A stretch of DNA of 64,000 nt from Pterois miles (GCA_947000775.1 CAMQGK010000008.1:4110001-4174000), one strand, 5' to 3'; shown: positions 21,206 to 33,168, counted from the stretch's first letter. The notes: generated from the letters alone by a model not told the origin. Translations and numbers: made by a program.

Positions 21206-22107
21206 TTCCTCAAAGACAACAAAAAGACTGTTTTGCGTGCGGTGGGTTTGACCAGATGTGTGCTTCGCCACGGCTCCCGCTGAATGCGTGAACAGAGTTA
21301 GTACAATGAGCTTCGGCAACCGCAAGTCGCCCTGTTAAATAATACAGAGGTGGGGAGGAGGGGGGCGGATGAGGAGAATTTTGGTCGCTCATTCCTCGGC
21401 TTTGTGTCATCCCGCTGACATCTGCTACATTTGCATGGCAGCTGGAGATCCTTGGATTAAGCGCTTACAAGAGTATTGCCATATCTCATTTAACAACATA
21501 ATCATCTTATGAGGAAAGTGATGTTTCATCCCTGGTGCTTTACAAAGCTTGGCATGCAGTTTCCACTGACTTCCTCTCTGCCTCTCATCTCCTCTCTTTC
21601 CTTGTCTCTCTCTCTTTTGCTGTGATGCCTTGCAGCTTGCACTTTTGGGAAATCTTGTTCAACAGGACATAGTGTTGGTGTGGCCCACTGTAGATCACAT
21701 TATTTACCAGACAGCTCTTTCAATTTTTCCTTTCTTTCTCCAAGGCTATCTGATCCTGGAAAGCTCAATCAACATTTCACCAAGGTCTCTGGAACGACCA
21801 GCACAAAAAGAATGAGCCACATCAAAACAGAAACTCCAATGCTGCCTCTCGTGGCCAAACAAGAGGACAGTTAATTCACTTTAATCCACAAGGACTATGT
21901 CTTTGGGGTTTTATTTAGCTTGTACTGATCACATTGAGCAGCTAAAAGGGGTACACCACACATTTTTATTTATGTGATCCTCTATAAGGAGAGAAGAATC
22001 AAGACATCTTTAAAAACACATTTTCTTTGTTTTTCTCTTGATTTTATCCTCTTTATTTTGTGGGTTGCACACTTAATTACTTAATTATTAATTAATTATA
22101 CTCTGCT
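21206..22107. other. Unassigned unique DNA
   Basis: No gene or shared repeat was recognised. 21420-21540 has mixed complexity with GGATTAAGCGCTT and could be regulatory, but nothing confirms this. Confidence 0.4.
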
Positions 22108-23141
22108 AAAATATCTCAGCAACTATCGGATGGATTGACATAAATTTTGTACACACATTCATGGTCCACAGAGGATAACACTGACACAGATCTCCTGAAT
22201 TTTCCCCAAATGCCACCACAATGTTGATTCTTAATTGCTTCATACATTTTATTTAACAAAATATTTTATGCCAATAAAAGTAAACTATAAGATTGTTGCC
22301 AGGCACCGAGGCATAATGGGGCCATTAGTGTAACAAAACTATTTGCAAATGTGTGTGGAGAGTTGTAACTGTATCTCAATCCGTATGCGTGCAATCACAT
22401 TTGTAAACGTGTGCAATAATCTAGAGTTGAATGTGAACAGGAATGTGCAAATGTGTATTAAAATCAGTGTGTTATCAGATTTGTAAAAAAAAAAATCTCC
22501 ACATCTGTACATAGATTTGAAAGTGTATTGAGATTTTTAAATACATAAGCAAATCTGTAAATGTGAAATCAAACCTGAAAACATGTACATAATTTTGTGC
22601 AGACAAAGCTATAAATGTGTACAGAAATTTGTAAATGTGTACACAAATCTGTAAATGTGTACAGAAATTTGTAAATAAAAAAAAAAAGTGTAGACAAATC
22701 TGTAAATGTGTACATAAATTTCTAAATGTGCATATAAATCTTTCATTTGTACATAGATCTGTGAATGTGTAGACAAATCTGTAATTTCGTACATAAATCT
22801 GTAAATGTTCAGACAAATCTCTACATGCATACATGAATCTGGTCATCCATGTCTGATAAAGAATACTACAAAAGAAAATGGCATTTGTGGTTCTGAGTAA
22901 ATGTCTTCACAACTATTGGATGAAATTTAGGTACATAACTTGGCGGGCCAATACAGGTGCAAATGTTAGCTTTTAGCTAACGTGCTAAAATAAGATGGTA
23001 AGCGTTAAATATTACCTGCTAAACGTGAGCATGTCAGCATTGATACTATGAGTATGTTAGCATGCTGATGTTAGCACTTAGCTCACAGCCTCACAGAGCT
23101 GCTACTGTAGCATAGTTCTAGACTCCTAGTCTTGATATTAC
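22108..23141 (+). mobile_element. Repeat R5, copy split by a minisatellite
   Basis: The left part, 22108 to about 22280, has ATCTCAGCAACTATCGGATG and ACATTCATGGTCCACAGAGG. The right part, 22881-23141, has GCATTTGTGGTTCTGAGTAA, CACAACTATTGGATG and TTAGCATGCTGATGTTAGC. These are consecutive sections of the same family in the same orientation. Between them lies about 600 bp that includes the 20-bp-period repeat at 22475-22850. No coding capacity. Confidence 0.65.
22475..22850. repeat. 20-bp-period minisatellite
   Basis: The consensus unit is TGTAAATGTGTACAAAATC-like (20 bp). The clearest run, 22610-22850, holds about 11 units alternating between endings ACAGAAATT and ACACAAATC, with one A-run insertion near 22676-22686. 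More degenerate units extend left to 22475 and perhaps 22340. Because 20 is not a multiple of 3, the unit rotates through all frames. The minus strand happens to contain no stop, giving 123- and 73-codon repetitive frames that are not genes. Confidence 0.9.
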
Positions 23142-23367
23142 CTTCTCTCCTTTAAATCTTTCTTTTTCCCACAAAGCAATGCAACATCTGTTTTCTGCCA
23201 TATTAATAAAGTTTTGCTTGCCTGCCTCAAAAAATGTTAAAACACATTTAAAAACGTATCCCCATATAACAGTTTGTGTTCCTCAACACGTGTCATTTTG
23301 CACTCGTTACATACATACAGTCTTTTCAAAATAAACTTCCGTCTTCACACACTAAAAAAAAAAAAAA

Positions 23368-23575
23368 TGGTTAAGTTTAGGCAACAAAACTACACAATTC
23401 GGTTTAGGAAAAGCTTGTGGTCTGGGTTAAAATAAAATAAATAAAATAGTTGCATGAGGAATAAATCAACTTTGACATCTGGTTTCACACTGGAAACAAA
23501 AAGTCCCACCCATTCACCCCGACCTCCTCCCTACGTGGCGTCACTCGTTATCTTCCTGGTTCGCACGTGGATTGC
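23368..23575 (-). mobile_element. Repeat R6, minus-strand copy
   Basis: AGTTTAGGCAACAAAACTAC is the reverse complement of the GTTGCCTAAACCTAA blocks in the plus-strand copy at 26801-27190. GGTTTCACACTGGAAACAAA and CCCACCCATTCACCCCGAC match the same family's other end. A 14-bp A-run precedes it (23354-23367). Shortened relative to the other copies. Confidence 0.55.
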
Positions 23576-24686
23576 ATACAAATTAATTTCATGGGATGTA
23601 TATGAGTTACAGTGCATTACTTTTTATAAATATAGCTACAAACTGTGTGAGAAAACCCTGCAGTAAGTCTGGCGAGCAGGATGAATAAGAGAAAATCGTA
23701 TAATGGATAACAGGAAATCCTTAGAGTCAAAGCAAAAGGGAGAAAGTCCAGACAAGAGTTTCTTACATCAGTAATGGTTTGCATGGTTTCACAACGAGGG
23801 TTCTTTACTGTGACCTTTCTGGGCTTTAGACAGGGAGATAAATGGCTCTGTGTCCACTCAGGTTACCAACACAAGTCCAATTATTTTGTCTTGGCCATCC
23901 AATCTGGTTTGCCTTTTTTTGCTTTTCCTTGCAGCGTGTGATCAAATCTGTGCCTGCTCCTGGATTCTTGGCTCAGGCTGTCTCTCCTCTCCACACCATG
24001 TTTATTTCATAAAGAAATCCACAATATCAGAATCATCATATGAATGCGTGATAAGAGATAGCAGCACGGTGCAAGAATGTGCTGATGCTGTCAGGCCCTT
24101 TTTCTTCACTCTAGTTGCATTGGTAAGCGATTCATATTTTGCTTTTACAGTGCCTCGCAGTCATGATTGTCTCTATATGGAGGACAAATCGGTTTGACAG
24201 AGAAGGCCTCTTTATTTCTCCACAGATGGAAAAATAGTTTGAATATATTGCACACTGTACATGCAAAACCACTATCAAAATACTGTAAAGCAATATAATA
24301 GTGGCTGAAGGTGCATTTTAGTGACATTGAAGGTGACTATGTCGTTAGAATAAGCTCAGCTGGCTAGACTGTTATCAGCTCATTAAATAGGCGTTACCAG
24401 TGGTTTTAAGTCTCATAGATGTGGGTCAGTAGGGCCCTGCTGCACCCACTAGTAGGTTATATCGTCGATTTAAATGGGCGATCACCAAAATAAGGAAAAC
24501 AAGCACACAACAGCGACTTCTAGTAACCATAGTAATTATGATAGGAGCAAAAGTGATAGTCAGGCGCTAGTAGTTGTAGTATAGACCGTGTGAAACTCCA
24601 TATGGGGTGGAGGTCAGGGGCGATGGATGGGACACAAACACGAATTGGTTGAAGGTTTGCACATTTGCGTACTGTAGTGGAATTGA
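23576..24686. other. Unassigned unique DNA
   Basis: No gene. A 115-codon plus frame at 23850-24197 shows no domain or codon support. Confidence 0.45.
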
Positions 24687-24696
24687 ACAAACAACA

Positions 24697-25047
24697 TCCA
24701 TCCATCCATCCATCGGCAACCGCTTATCCCGTTAGGGGTCGCGGGGGGGCTGGAGCCGATCCCAGCTGGCATTGGGCGAAGGCGGGGTTCACCCTGGACA
24801 GGTCGCCAGTCCATCACAGGGACAGACAACCATTCACACTCACATTCACACCTACGGGCAATTTAGAGTCATCAATTCACCTAAACTGCATGTCTTTGGA
24901 CGGTGGGAGGAAGCCGGAGTACCCAGAGAAAACCCACGCTTACACGGGGAGAACATGCAAACTCCACACAGAAGAGTCCCAAGCCCGGACCTGCGACCCT
25001 CTTGCTGTGAGGCGACAGCGCTAACCACTGCACCACCGTGCAGCCCC
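24697..25047 (-). mobile_element. SINE-like retroelement with (GATG)n tail and TSD
   Basis: On the minus strand it starts GGGGCTGCACGGTGGTGC, then GCAGTGGTTAGCGCTGTCG, a tRNA-like box A region. It continues through CATGTTCTCCCCGTGT and CCAAAGACATGCAGTTTAGG, and ends in a GATG repeat (CATC on the plus strand, about 24694-24714). A perfect ACAAACAAC(A) flanks it at 24687-24695 and 25048-25056. The GATG-type tail is known for Rex3/RTE LINEs, so mobilisation by an RTE partner is likely. Box B is degraded (GGTCCGGGC). A 5'-truncated copy in the same orientation lies at 34674-34948. Confidence 0.8.
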
Positions 25048-25229
25048 ACAAACAACAAAGACAGTCATTTATTTTGCCTGTAGGTTTTAAACCTATTTTG
25101 GGCTTTTTATACCCATACTAGAACTATATGTATCCAAGTGCTTGAACCAAGTTTTATAATTCAGAATTGTGCAATGTAATGATCAATGAGACTTTATAAG
25201 TTATTTATAAGTTACCTGGCAGGTATCAT

Positions 25230-25328
25230 GCAAATGTGTTACTTGGTGACATCACCATGTTACAGAGGACAAATAACTAACTCTAAAGGAAAGGTGGAAA
25301 GCACAAAACCATAATAGGTCCTCTTTAA
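25230..25328 (-). mobile_element. MITE R2, partial copy
   Basis: TGTGTTACTTGGTGACATCA and GGTCCTCTTTAA match the right part of the copy at 10171-10663. TTAA is kept at 25325-25328. The left part and much of the interior are deleted. Confidence 0.8.
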
Positions 25329-25969
25329 ATGACCTTTGAACAGAACCAAGCTAGCTGTTGATGTTTTGACTTCTGAATCGCAAAAATACATAAACACACT
25401 TTGGCAACTTCTTCAAAAGTAAATCCAAGTATACAAAATGTGTATTAAACTCACTCTGACGGGGACAGTGAGGAGAAATCCCCAATGATTTTCTCTGTAG
25501 AGAAACAGATGTAGGTCACAGAAGCGAAACCACTCAGGACACCACAAAGCAATAACCGCAAGGACGAGGTAATATTAGCCTTTATATGAACTGTATACAA
25601 AGAGAGGTAATAACCACGGGGCAAATGTCCTCTGCTCGACGAGACCTATGTCCAGATTCATTTGGGGACATAGCGGGTCATAGTGTCTACTTACACCAGC
25701 ACCGTATCTGGTCGTTTGCATTAACATTTCTCTTGACATGACTATCTCCGAGAACCATCAAAGCAATCTTAGCCTTCTCATAAAGGTGGGAGGTTTACTC
25801 TGCTTCCTTTCTTAAGCACTGCAAGCTTTGTTTGTGCTTTGTTATATCCTCCCTGCTGTCTGTGTACTGTACTAGGAGAAAGGCACTCGGCACCGACGTG
25901 GTATCTTAACAGTCTACCTTCAGTATCGTCATTCACTGAATGATTGATCAAAATGTTTGTGTGACGCAA
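25329..25969. other. Unassigned non-coding DNA
   Basis: No gene or repeat was recognised. Confidence 0.45.
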
Positions 25970-26332
25970 ACTTTTTTATTCGCTTACTGTACCTTTTTTC
26001 TGTGTACAATTATTGTTATTAAATATTATTATAGAGGCATGAATGTTTTTTCTGCTTTCATTTCCTGTTTCCTGCTCTTTGCTGTCTCAATAATGTCAAT
26101 TCATCATCTGCACATTGTGCTCTGTACACTGCACATATTTATACTTTAAATTGTGAACTTTTGCATGTACCTTGCTCAATATTTTGTACACCCCATCATC
26201 TTCCTTTCAAACACAGTGCAGCAGTTCTTGTTTTTTCTTTTTCTTTTCTCACTGTTGATTGGCATCAAAATACCAAAGTAAATTCACTGTATGTAAAAAC
26301 CTACTTGGCAATAAACCTGATTTGGATTCTGT
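25970..26332 (+). mobile_element. L2-type LINE 3' UTR fragment
   Basis: The end AAAACCTACTTGGCAATAAA, followed by CCTGATTTGGATTCTG, is the characteristic 3' end of fish L2/CR1-type LINEs, which close with short TGATTC-like repeats. The T-rich upstream text with many CTGCACATTGTGCTCTG-type words fits their 3' UTR. No reverse transcriptase remains, so it is strongly 5'-truncated. Assignment is from remembered family features. Confidence 0.6.
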
Positions 26333-26337
26333 TAAGC

Positions 26338-26407
26338 ATCTCGCAAGCCCTCAAATTTATCTTGCAGTCCCTTAGGGTCCGAACCACCAGGTTGGGAACC
26401 ACTACTG
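26338..26407. mobile_element. hAT terminal fragment
   Basis: GGTTGGGAACCACTACTG closes the segment and corresponds to the CAGTGGTTCCCAACC inverted terminus of a hAT (Charlie-like) family. GGGTCCGAACCACC lies just before it. Only one end remains. Confidence 0.5.
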
Positions 26408-26451
26408 CAGGCTAAAGAGGGAGTCTGCAGTTACATGAGAAGTGGTTATAT

Positions 26452-26779
26452 ATTGGGGGGAGTAGCTAGTCTGTAGGGAGTTGGCTTGGGAACCGGAGGG
26501 TCACCGGTTCAAGTCCCGACATGGACAAAACTGAGTGTGAACTGGTAGCTGGAGAGGTGCCAGTTTACCTCTTGGGCACTGCCGAGGTGCCCCTGAGCAA
26601 GGCACCAAACCCCCACTGCTCGGGGCGCTTGTCAGGAGCAGCCCCCTCACTCTGACATCTCTCCATTAATGCATGTATGTGTGTTTCAGGTCTGCATGTA
26701 CCATGTATGAGTTTAACAGAGTGTAAATTGAATTTCCCCATTGTGGGACTAATAAAGGTAGATCTTCTTCTTCTTCTTG
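26452..26779 (+). mobile_element. tRNA-derived SINE with L2-like tail
   Basis: A perfect RNA polymerase III box B, GGTTCAAGTCC (26506-26516), follows a degraded box A around 26464-26480. The body contains GAGGTGCCCCTGAGCAAGGC. The 3' end TTTCCCCATTGTGGGACTAA, followed by TAAAGG, forms a small stem-loop shared with L2-clade LINE tails, and a (CTT)n run ends it. It is non-coding and would be mobilised by an L2-type partner. Full length or nearly so, with box A the weakest part. Confidence 0.8.
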
Positions 26780-26800
26780 TATAAACTAAACTGGGCAGCC

Positions 26801-27190
26801 CGTCTGCCTGAAAAGGCGCATGAATGACACTTTTAGCGTGTCATTCGGACGCCATGTACTGACTGCAATGCAAATGCTTCCGCATAACTAAGCTACGCTC
26901 ATGGGACGTGCAGGACGGAAGGTTGATGGGTCCAACAAACAGGACTTTCAATCAGAAGACCGCTGTTTTGTTTCGTAACCGGCGTTTCACATTTTTAGTG
27001 ATGTTTTCCGTACTTCTGTTACGTTGTTTCCATACATATTTTTCCCAGTTTACGTATTTATTTTGAGCCAAATCATGACGTTTTTCCTAAACCTAACTAA
27101 GTGGTTCTGTTGCCTAAACCTAAGTGAGTGGTTTTGTTGCATGGCGTACAAATGACACACAAAAAGCCTAAAATGCGTCGTCATGACAGG
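26801..27190 (+). mobile_element. Repeat R6, plus-strand copy
   Basis: It contains a hairpin (GGCGCATGAATGACAC at 26815-26830 against GTGTCATTCGGACGCC at 26838-26853), then GGTTGATGGGTCCAACAAAC, two tandem GTTGCCTAAACCTAA units and CAAATGACACACAAAAAGCC. The same blocks appear in inverted order at 51610-52345 and partly at 23368-23575, 29595-29690 and 41220-41290. No protein. The superfamily is unknown. Confidence 0.65.
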
Positions 27191-28459
27191 TTTTAATATC
27201 GTGGTGTTTATATGCCTTCCTGTGAGAATTAGGAGACAAAAGTGAGTAAAAAAGGAAAACAGGTTAGGATCCTCTTGCCCATTATTCAAGTCAAATATTG
27301 CACATTTTGTTTACTTAACCAAAGTAGAAATTGCCACCAATTTTCTCTATAACTAACTACTAATTTAGCAAATAACTGGAGAGTAACATATTGAGGCAGC
27401 CAGTCTACATGCACTGCACATTTCGTCCTATCACGGTGCCATATGGATCTGAAGAAGCAGAACCTGATATCCCACAAAAACAAACCAAAAGCGTCCCATG
27501 AAGCGAAACCTGTTTTCCTGTTTGATCACTTTAACCATGACTGATGTCTCCGATTAGATATGCAAGCACGACAAATAAATAAATAAAGTGTTTGGGGTGC
27601 AAAAGAGAGGATTAACTCACTGGGTTATTCATGAGCTATATGCTGTTCGATAGCTGCAGCGAGGCATATGGCGGAGTAAATTAAAATGGGTTGAGAGGAA
27701 CAGGTGGTCAGGAGGATGAGGGGTCTCTATAGGAACAGGGGAAGATATAAAGAATGCAAAAGGACTTCTTTGGCTTTTTTAGCAGCAGAGACGGGAGCAA
27801 GACATAAACAGGACTTATATAATCAAATCCTGATTTATAAATGTCTTTAATTAGGACACGCATGTCGTAGTTGAAGTCTGAGTGAATAAAATATACCATG
27901 GGATTCCTGAGAACATTTTAATAATGGGGTACGTGTGTTACTTCAGAACAATCAATCAATAAATAAATAAATAATTCATGTTTTCTTGTTAAAAGCACGC
28001 ATCATGAAAACTATTCTCGGCGCTGCTTAATTGACACACCTGAATGACTCGAGCCTTTCTTGATTCTCGCTCTAAATTACTGAGTGGGTTGATGTATTTC
28101 GCGGCACGGCTGCATGCGTCGAGGAGAGCGTGCTCGTGATTTGCTTATGAGTAAACTCATTACCGCACACGTACGAGATTTTCCATTAAATGGAAGACTC
28201 ATCTCAAGTATTAGCGCTGCTTCATTCTTCCTCCCCGCACCACCACAATCCCCAACAACCCTGCTCACCCTGCTTACACTGAGGCATCCTTCTTTTCTTT
28301 CTTCAAATATCTCCCCCCGCGAGCAGCCGAGGGGATGGGATATAGCCGGGGGGCACCGATTTCCCTGAGCAAGCAGCCTGTGATTGCACACTACCCTAAT
28401 AAACCTAAGTATATATTTCTCAGTTTTTTGTTTTTTTTTACACCATCCCCATCTGCTTC

Positions 28460-28463
<4 letters not shown>
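27191..28463. other. Unassigned unique DNA
   Basis: No gene. (AAAT)-type microsatellite runs occur at 27571-27586 and 27956-27973. A CG-containing, repeat-free stretch at 28040-28200 is a weak candidate for a regulatory element. Confidence 0.4.

Positions 28464-28520
<57 letters not shown>
28464..28520 (+). repeat. Poly(A) run plus (AT)n microsatellite
   Basis: A 30-bp A-run (28464-28493) is directly followed by about 14 AT units to 28520. This looks like a retroelement tail that seeded a microsatellite, but no element was recognised upstream. Confidence 0.95.
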
Positions 28521-28523
<3 letters not shown>

Positions 28524-29594
28524 TTATGGTTGTTTTTACAGATAAAATGCTAAAAATAAGCTTTTACTCCTATTTTCTATTTATTTACAAAAACTGCATG
28601 TTTCATTACCTCCGACTGTAGATTTTACACAAAGCAACAGTTGGGCAGGACATATGGCAGGCAAAGCGTGGGCACTGTTGTGTGGCACTGCTTCATTGTA
28701 CACAGATGTTTGACTAGAGTGGGGAAAACATTACAGAAAAGGAATTTAGTATTAATTAAATTTTGCAACTTCCTAGACTGGCGTTAACATGAAATATCGT
28801 GTAATTATTATTTCGTCATTTGAATAATTTGTTCATCAGCTTTTTCCCTCAGAAGGAGAGGATATGTTGCATCACCGTGTACTGTTCCATTCAATTAAGG
28901 CGCGTGTCCTTTGATTGGATGCGTTCATCAACTTATTGGTTCATATGAATCGCCCTGTTCCTGAAACGAGCTATCGATAACATGGATACACATGGTGAAA
29001 TTTTTAGGAAGCTTTAATTGAAACTGCTAACTTCAAGTATGAGGATGTCACAGCTGTGTGCTGGTGATGAACAAAATCTTATTTCAGAAATTGCACCCAA
29101 GGCGACATATAGTATGTATATGTTAAGGTGACAGCGTGATATCACCCGTACTCGTCACATTTTATTGCATGTCACTATAATGATGTTGGGGGTAGTAGAA
29201 AAAGCATTGTGGATTTGTTTAAAGGTGCTCAATATGAAATTCAGAGCATATCTATTGTCTCCACACAAAGCAGAGCAGAAAGTGGCAACCTGTCGGCCGG
29301 GATGGTGTTATCAGCTGTAACCGCCATGAGAGCAGCGCAGAGCGGTGCTATGAGCGAGCCAGTAGATATGAGGGAGAGCGACTTCATCCTCTGCTCAGGT
29401 AGACATGACTCCTCTATATGTTTACATTACAAATACTGTAGTCGTTAGCTGCTATATGAATGCTCTGGATATCATATAGAGAATATATAAAATAACTACG
29501 TACGTAAGCTATGGATGTAAAGTCATGTGACTCAATGGCATTGCGTCACGTGACAGAATGTTGTCAGTACAAATCTCTCAACTTTTGGTCTCAT
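28521..29594. other. Unassigned DNA, possible old repeat at 29218-29480
   Basis: No gene. TTAAAGGTGCTCAATATGAA at about 29218 resembles the start of a dispersed fish repeat from memory. A 79-codon frame at 29209-29448 has no support. Confidence 0.35.
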
Positions 29595-29690
29595 GCAGGA
29601 CATGAACGCTGTCTCCTGAGTAAAAGTCCTGCGTTTGATTGACCTGTCCACCAACCCTCCCCACAGGACCTTTCTGGCTCTTAACACTAC
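29595..29690 (-). mobile_element. Repeat R6 end fragment
   Basis: GTCTCCTGAGTAAAAGTCCT and TGATTGACCTGTCCACCAAC match 52285-52345 in the same orientation, as well as the reverse complement of the 26925-26975 block. Confidence 0.5.
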
Positions 29691-30009
29691 ATCCCTTGCT
29701 ATGAGCATCTAATAATGACACAATGTGTTTATATTTGAGTTAGTTGAGTTGAGGTGGTATTTGACACCCAGGGAGTGAGACTAGGCTGCAGTTTTCAAAG
29801 TCTAAGTAATAATGCCAGACGTAAAGGAGGAAATCAGGCAATGTTATTATCGAGCAACAAAATCCATGTAGAGAGTATGTTGGGATGGATGAAGGGTCAA
29901 CTAAATGTTGGACTTTAACACAGGAGACCGCAATTTGTTCCCTGTTTCAATCTATGAGTCAACATTGTTATCATGAGCATGATCATAACAACGCGGTTAT
30001 TACTGTAAC

Positions 30010-30168
30010 TAGGGCTGTCCTTGAAAAAAAAAAAAAAATCATAGTAACCCAATGATTTCGATTAGTTGATTTAATCAACTGATCTGTGAAACTTGAGATG
30101 TGCGTATACCTTTCTCAGAAATAAGTCATTCAGCATGAAAAAAACATAAAAAATAGGGCGCAGCCCTA
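30010..30168. mobile_element. 159-bp MITE with TAGGGCTG termini
   Basis: TAGGGCTG at 30010 and CAGCCCTA at 30161-30168 are perfect 8-bp inverted ends. The interior is AT-rich with a T/A-run and GATTAGTTGATTTAATCAAC, an internal palindrome. Ends of this type are common in hAT-derived MITEs. I could not identify a clean 8-bp target-site duplication. Confidence 0.65.
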
Positions 30169-32725
30169 ATTGGTAACCATGACGCCGAAGGTCCATTAAC
30201 CCTCAGGACGTCATTGTGGTGCATACACCTTACAAATTATATTGTCCTGCTGTTAGAGGCGTCAGATATTACTTCAATGCATCATTTCTGGAGACACATG
30301 ACTTTATAGGTGACACCTTGTCAAAACGACACTTGACACCCAGACTGGACCCGAGTACTACAGCTGTGATACAGCCCAACAATCTGCCTGTGCTACTGCT
30401 CCCCAAATGACAACAAACTGCTGTCAGACAGGATGTTGACCCACGTTTTACTTCCTGTGCAGCTCTAATTTCTTGTGTGTAAACTGAAAGTGTTTAACCG
30501 ACAAGCATAATTCAGCAACAGCAACCTCTCTGAACGGCAGCAGCTCACAACAACCCCTCTGAGCGAGCATCTTAAATAAAACGTGAGGAATTATGTGCTG
30601 AGTGCCGCGCATCAATCACATTGATTCTCCAGGGCTCATCATCCTATATAAAGTCCTTAGTATAATAATGTTGTCAGTGGATTTGGCGCGAGGTGTCTTC
30701 ACACTGCCAGTGTCAGTTCATTTAGATGCTCCCTCGGAGCCCTGGCAGCTATCATTGCTCATAACCACCGTGTCAGTCAAAGGCGGGGGCAGAAACACAG
30801 CATCCTGCCCTTCGGAGGTGCTAACATAATGAAAGAAAGACGCCAGGGCTCGGCGAGAGGGTGTGTTAAATGTTTGTTTCCACGACTACCAGACGTGTGA
30901 CTTGGGCAGGGGACAGACAGTAATGGAAGCAAACTACTTTTGACACTCTTGACTGTCAGTTTGCTTTGATGGTAACGCGCATTCGCCGAGACACGAGCAC
31001 TCCCCAACAGCGAGTGACTGCTCGCCCCTGGACCCCTCACTTGTCAAATTTTGTTTTGAGACGAGCGTGTGGGATGTGTGCTGATCGTCACGAGAAGAAG
31101 TTTAAATCTTTCCGAGCAACAACAGCAAGAATCGCGCTTCACGAAATGAATAACGGCGAAAATCGTCAAATTTTGCTGTCAGATTTGGAATCACGGCTTT
31201 GTGTTGCTGCACACAGTGTAGGCTACATTTTATTTTGAAACGCTGACAGAAAATGTCCGCTACAACCCAAAATCTCCTTTCTAAATGCGGATCTGATTTC
31301 AATGCCAGGCGCATACAGTGTGTAGACAGCGTTCCTTCTTCCCTCATCATGCATTCATGAGATGTATTTATGGTTATGGACTGACAGTCGGGAAATGGGA
31401 CACAGGAGAACATGTGCAGCCAGCGCATTGTGGAGTCTAGAAAGGATACAGAAAATTTCAGGAAGTGCTCATCACCAGGCCTCTGCACTGACCTTGGTAT
31501 TGCTACGGAAACACAATTAGTGTCTGGATGAAGAGGATAAATATATAAAATAAAATGATTTAATGAGTACATTGATTTGATCATAAAAAAGCTATGTGCT
31601 ACTAAAATGATGAAAGATATTTGGCTTTACACTTATTTTTTTTTATGCAAAAAGCAAAACCTTTGTTTACAACTTCAAGGTGATTCCTCATTTTCTTTTC
31701 AGATGTTGGGCCTTGAAAATAAAGGTTGCTTCTAATGACGTGAGCCCTGCACTGAAAGCAAACCGGCGTGGTACATCTGTTGTATTCATTCAAGATCAAA
31801 TAACATAATATCTAACCTGGAGAAGCAAAAGTACATCCAATAGTATCATCATAGACCATTTTCATTCCACATCTACAGTATATGTGTCCACGTGGGATTT
31901 AAACATTTCATGGGTAAAAAAATGTACTATTATTCCAGGTTTTGTCTCATTAAAAAAGGCCCTTTTTAATAATGCCAATGTCCTTCTCCTTCCCTCAATA
32001 AAAAGCAGGTACAAAAAGTTACAGGTTTAATAGTTTTTCCTGTGCATGATCATTCGCCATCCCTCTCGATTCCCCCCCCCCGTGTTCAACAACCCAATTA
32101 GGCTTGCACAGAACAGTGCAATGTTGCTGCCCTGAGCAGTATGGTGGCTCTGAATGCCCAAGGTGTGTTATTATCTTGTATTAGTGCACCACCTGCCTTG
32201 CCATAATGATTAGCTAATTGGCTCGGTGCGTGTCTTGAAATAATAAAGAAAGGAGACATTTTACTCTGATTAAGGAAGCACATCGAGTGAGAACAAGGCC
32301 ACCGAAAGCTGCACAAGGTACACGCCATGGCTGCAATTCTGAGCAGCAAGGAGGAAATGTGAACTTCGTGCGTCGTATTCAGAACAGAGTGTTGAGCAGC
32401 ATGTGGTATTAAGGTAATGCTTTGTTCACTGATGTATCTTACAAACTTGGAACAGTGAAGGCTTGTGCCAAACAACTGAAATACACAACAGAAAAAATGT
32501 CTACTATATCATTGTACTTTTTTTCTGTCAATTTCTATTTACTATTTAATTTATCCACGTGGGTTTACAGTTTGCTCTGCTGCCCCTTGTGATGAAAAAA
32601 ATGAATAAATAATGATTTAATCTAATGGGATAATAGTACTGAAATGATCGTTGCTTACTTGTCTGGTTGCCATATTTGATTGATTTATGCAATTATGGTG
32701 CACCTTCAAATTCACTGTACATTAT
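30169..32725. other. Unassigned unique DNA
   Basis: No gene recognised. The longest open frame of the window, 160 codons on the minus strand at 31102-31584, is Leu/Phe/Cys/His-rich, has no recognisable domain, and overlaps a 90-codon plus frame. I treat it as chance. A poly-C run lies near 32072-32081. 30595-30700 is repeat-free and could be regulatory. Confidence 0.4.
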
Positions 32726-33168
32726 AGGGCTGCTCAATTATGGCTAAAATGGTAATCATGACTATTTTGATAAATACTGAGATTGTGTTTATTTCAAGAC
32801 AATTTTAATTGTTATTTCAAATTTAAATCAACAGAGCACTGCTTTCACTTCGACATTGCGCTACATTCCTGCTGCTGTACAAATCTTTGCATCAAAATTT
32901 TTCATTTTGTCCATCTGCTTTCTGTTAAAACAAGTAATATACGATGGACTATAGCCACAATGTTCAGGAAAGTTTCTCATAATGTGCGTACTGCAGCATG
33001 ACAGCTTCCTAAAAGTGAAGCCAAAATGTGTTGATCGCCCCCTGGTGGCTGGCTGCAAGTTTTCTATGAGTGGAGCATTCATTTTTAAACGTTAATATCG
33101 CAGTCCATCATGTTCATTTAATTGTGGGAAGCCAAAATCATGATCGTGATAAATATTTGATTAATTAG
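32726..33168 (+). mobile_element. DNA-transposon-like repeat (TAGGGCTGCTC end)
   Basis: It starts TAGGGCTGCTCAATTATGGC, and the right part AAAATCATGATCGTGATAAA with GATTAATTAG is its decayed inverted partner. Within it, 33014-33085 (GTGAAGCCAAAATGTGTTG, GCCCCCTGGTGGCTGG) looks like a separate small repeat. The single copy here makes boundaries approximate. The termini resemble hAT-type MITEs. Confidence 0.5.

Noticed and set aside
22475..22846. 123-codon repetitive minus frame (TFTDLCT-like repeats)
   Set aside because: Entirely explained by a 20-bp tandem repeat whose unit lacks stops in the minus strand.
24697..25047. 119- and 103-codon frames across this segment
   Set aside because: Produced by the retroelement sequence; equivalent text occurs at 34674 with different frames.
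26452..26560. Possible true tRNA gene (perfect box B)
   Set aside because: Box A is degraded, no acceptor stem can be formed, and the downstream body and tail are SINE.
31102..31584. 160-codon minus-strand frame, the longest in the window
   Set aside because: No recognisable domain, odd composition, overlapping plus-strand frame, no splice or promoter context. A frame of this length is expected by chance in 64 kb read in six frames.
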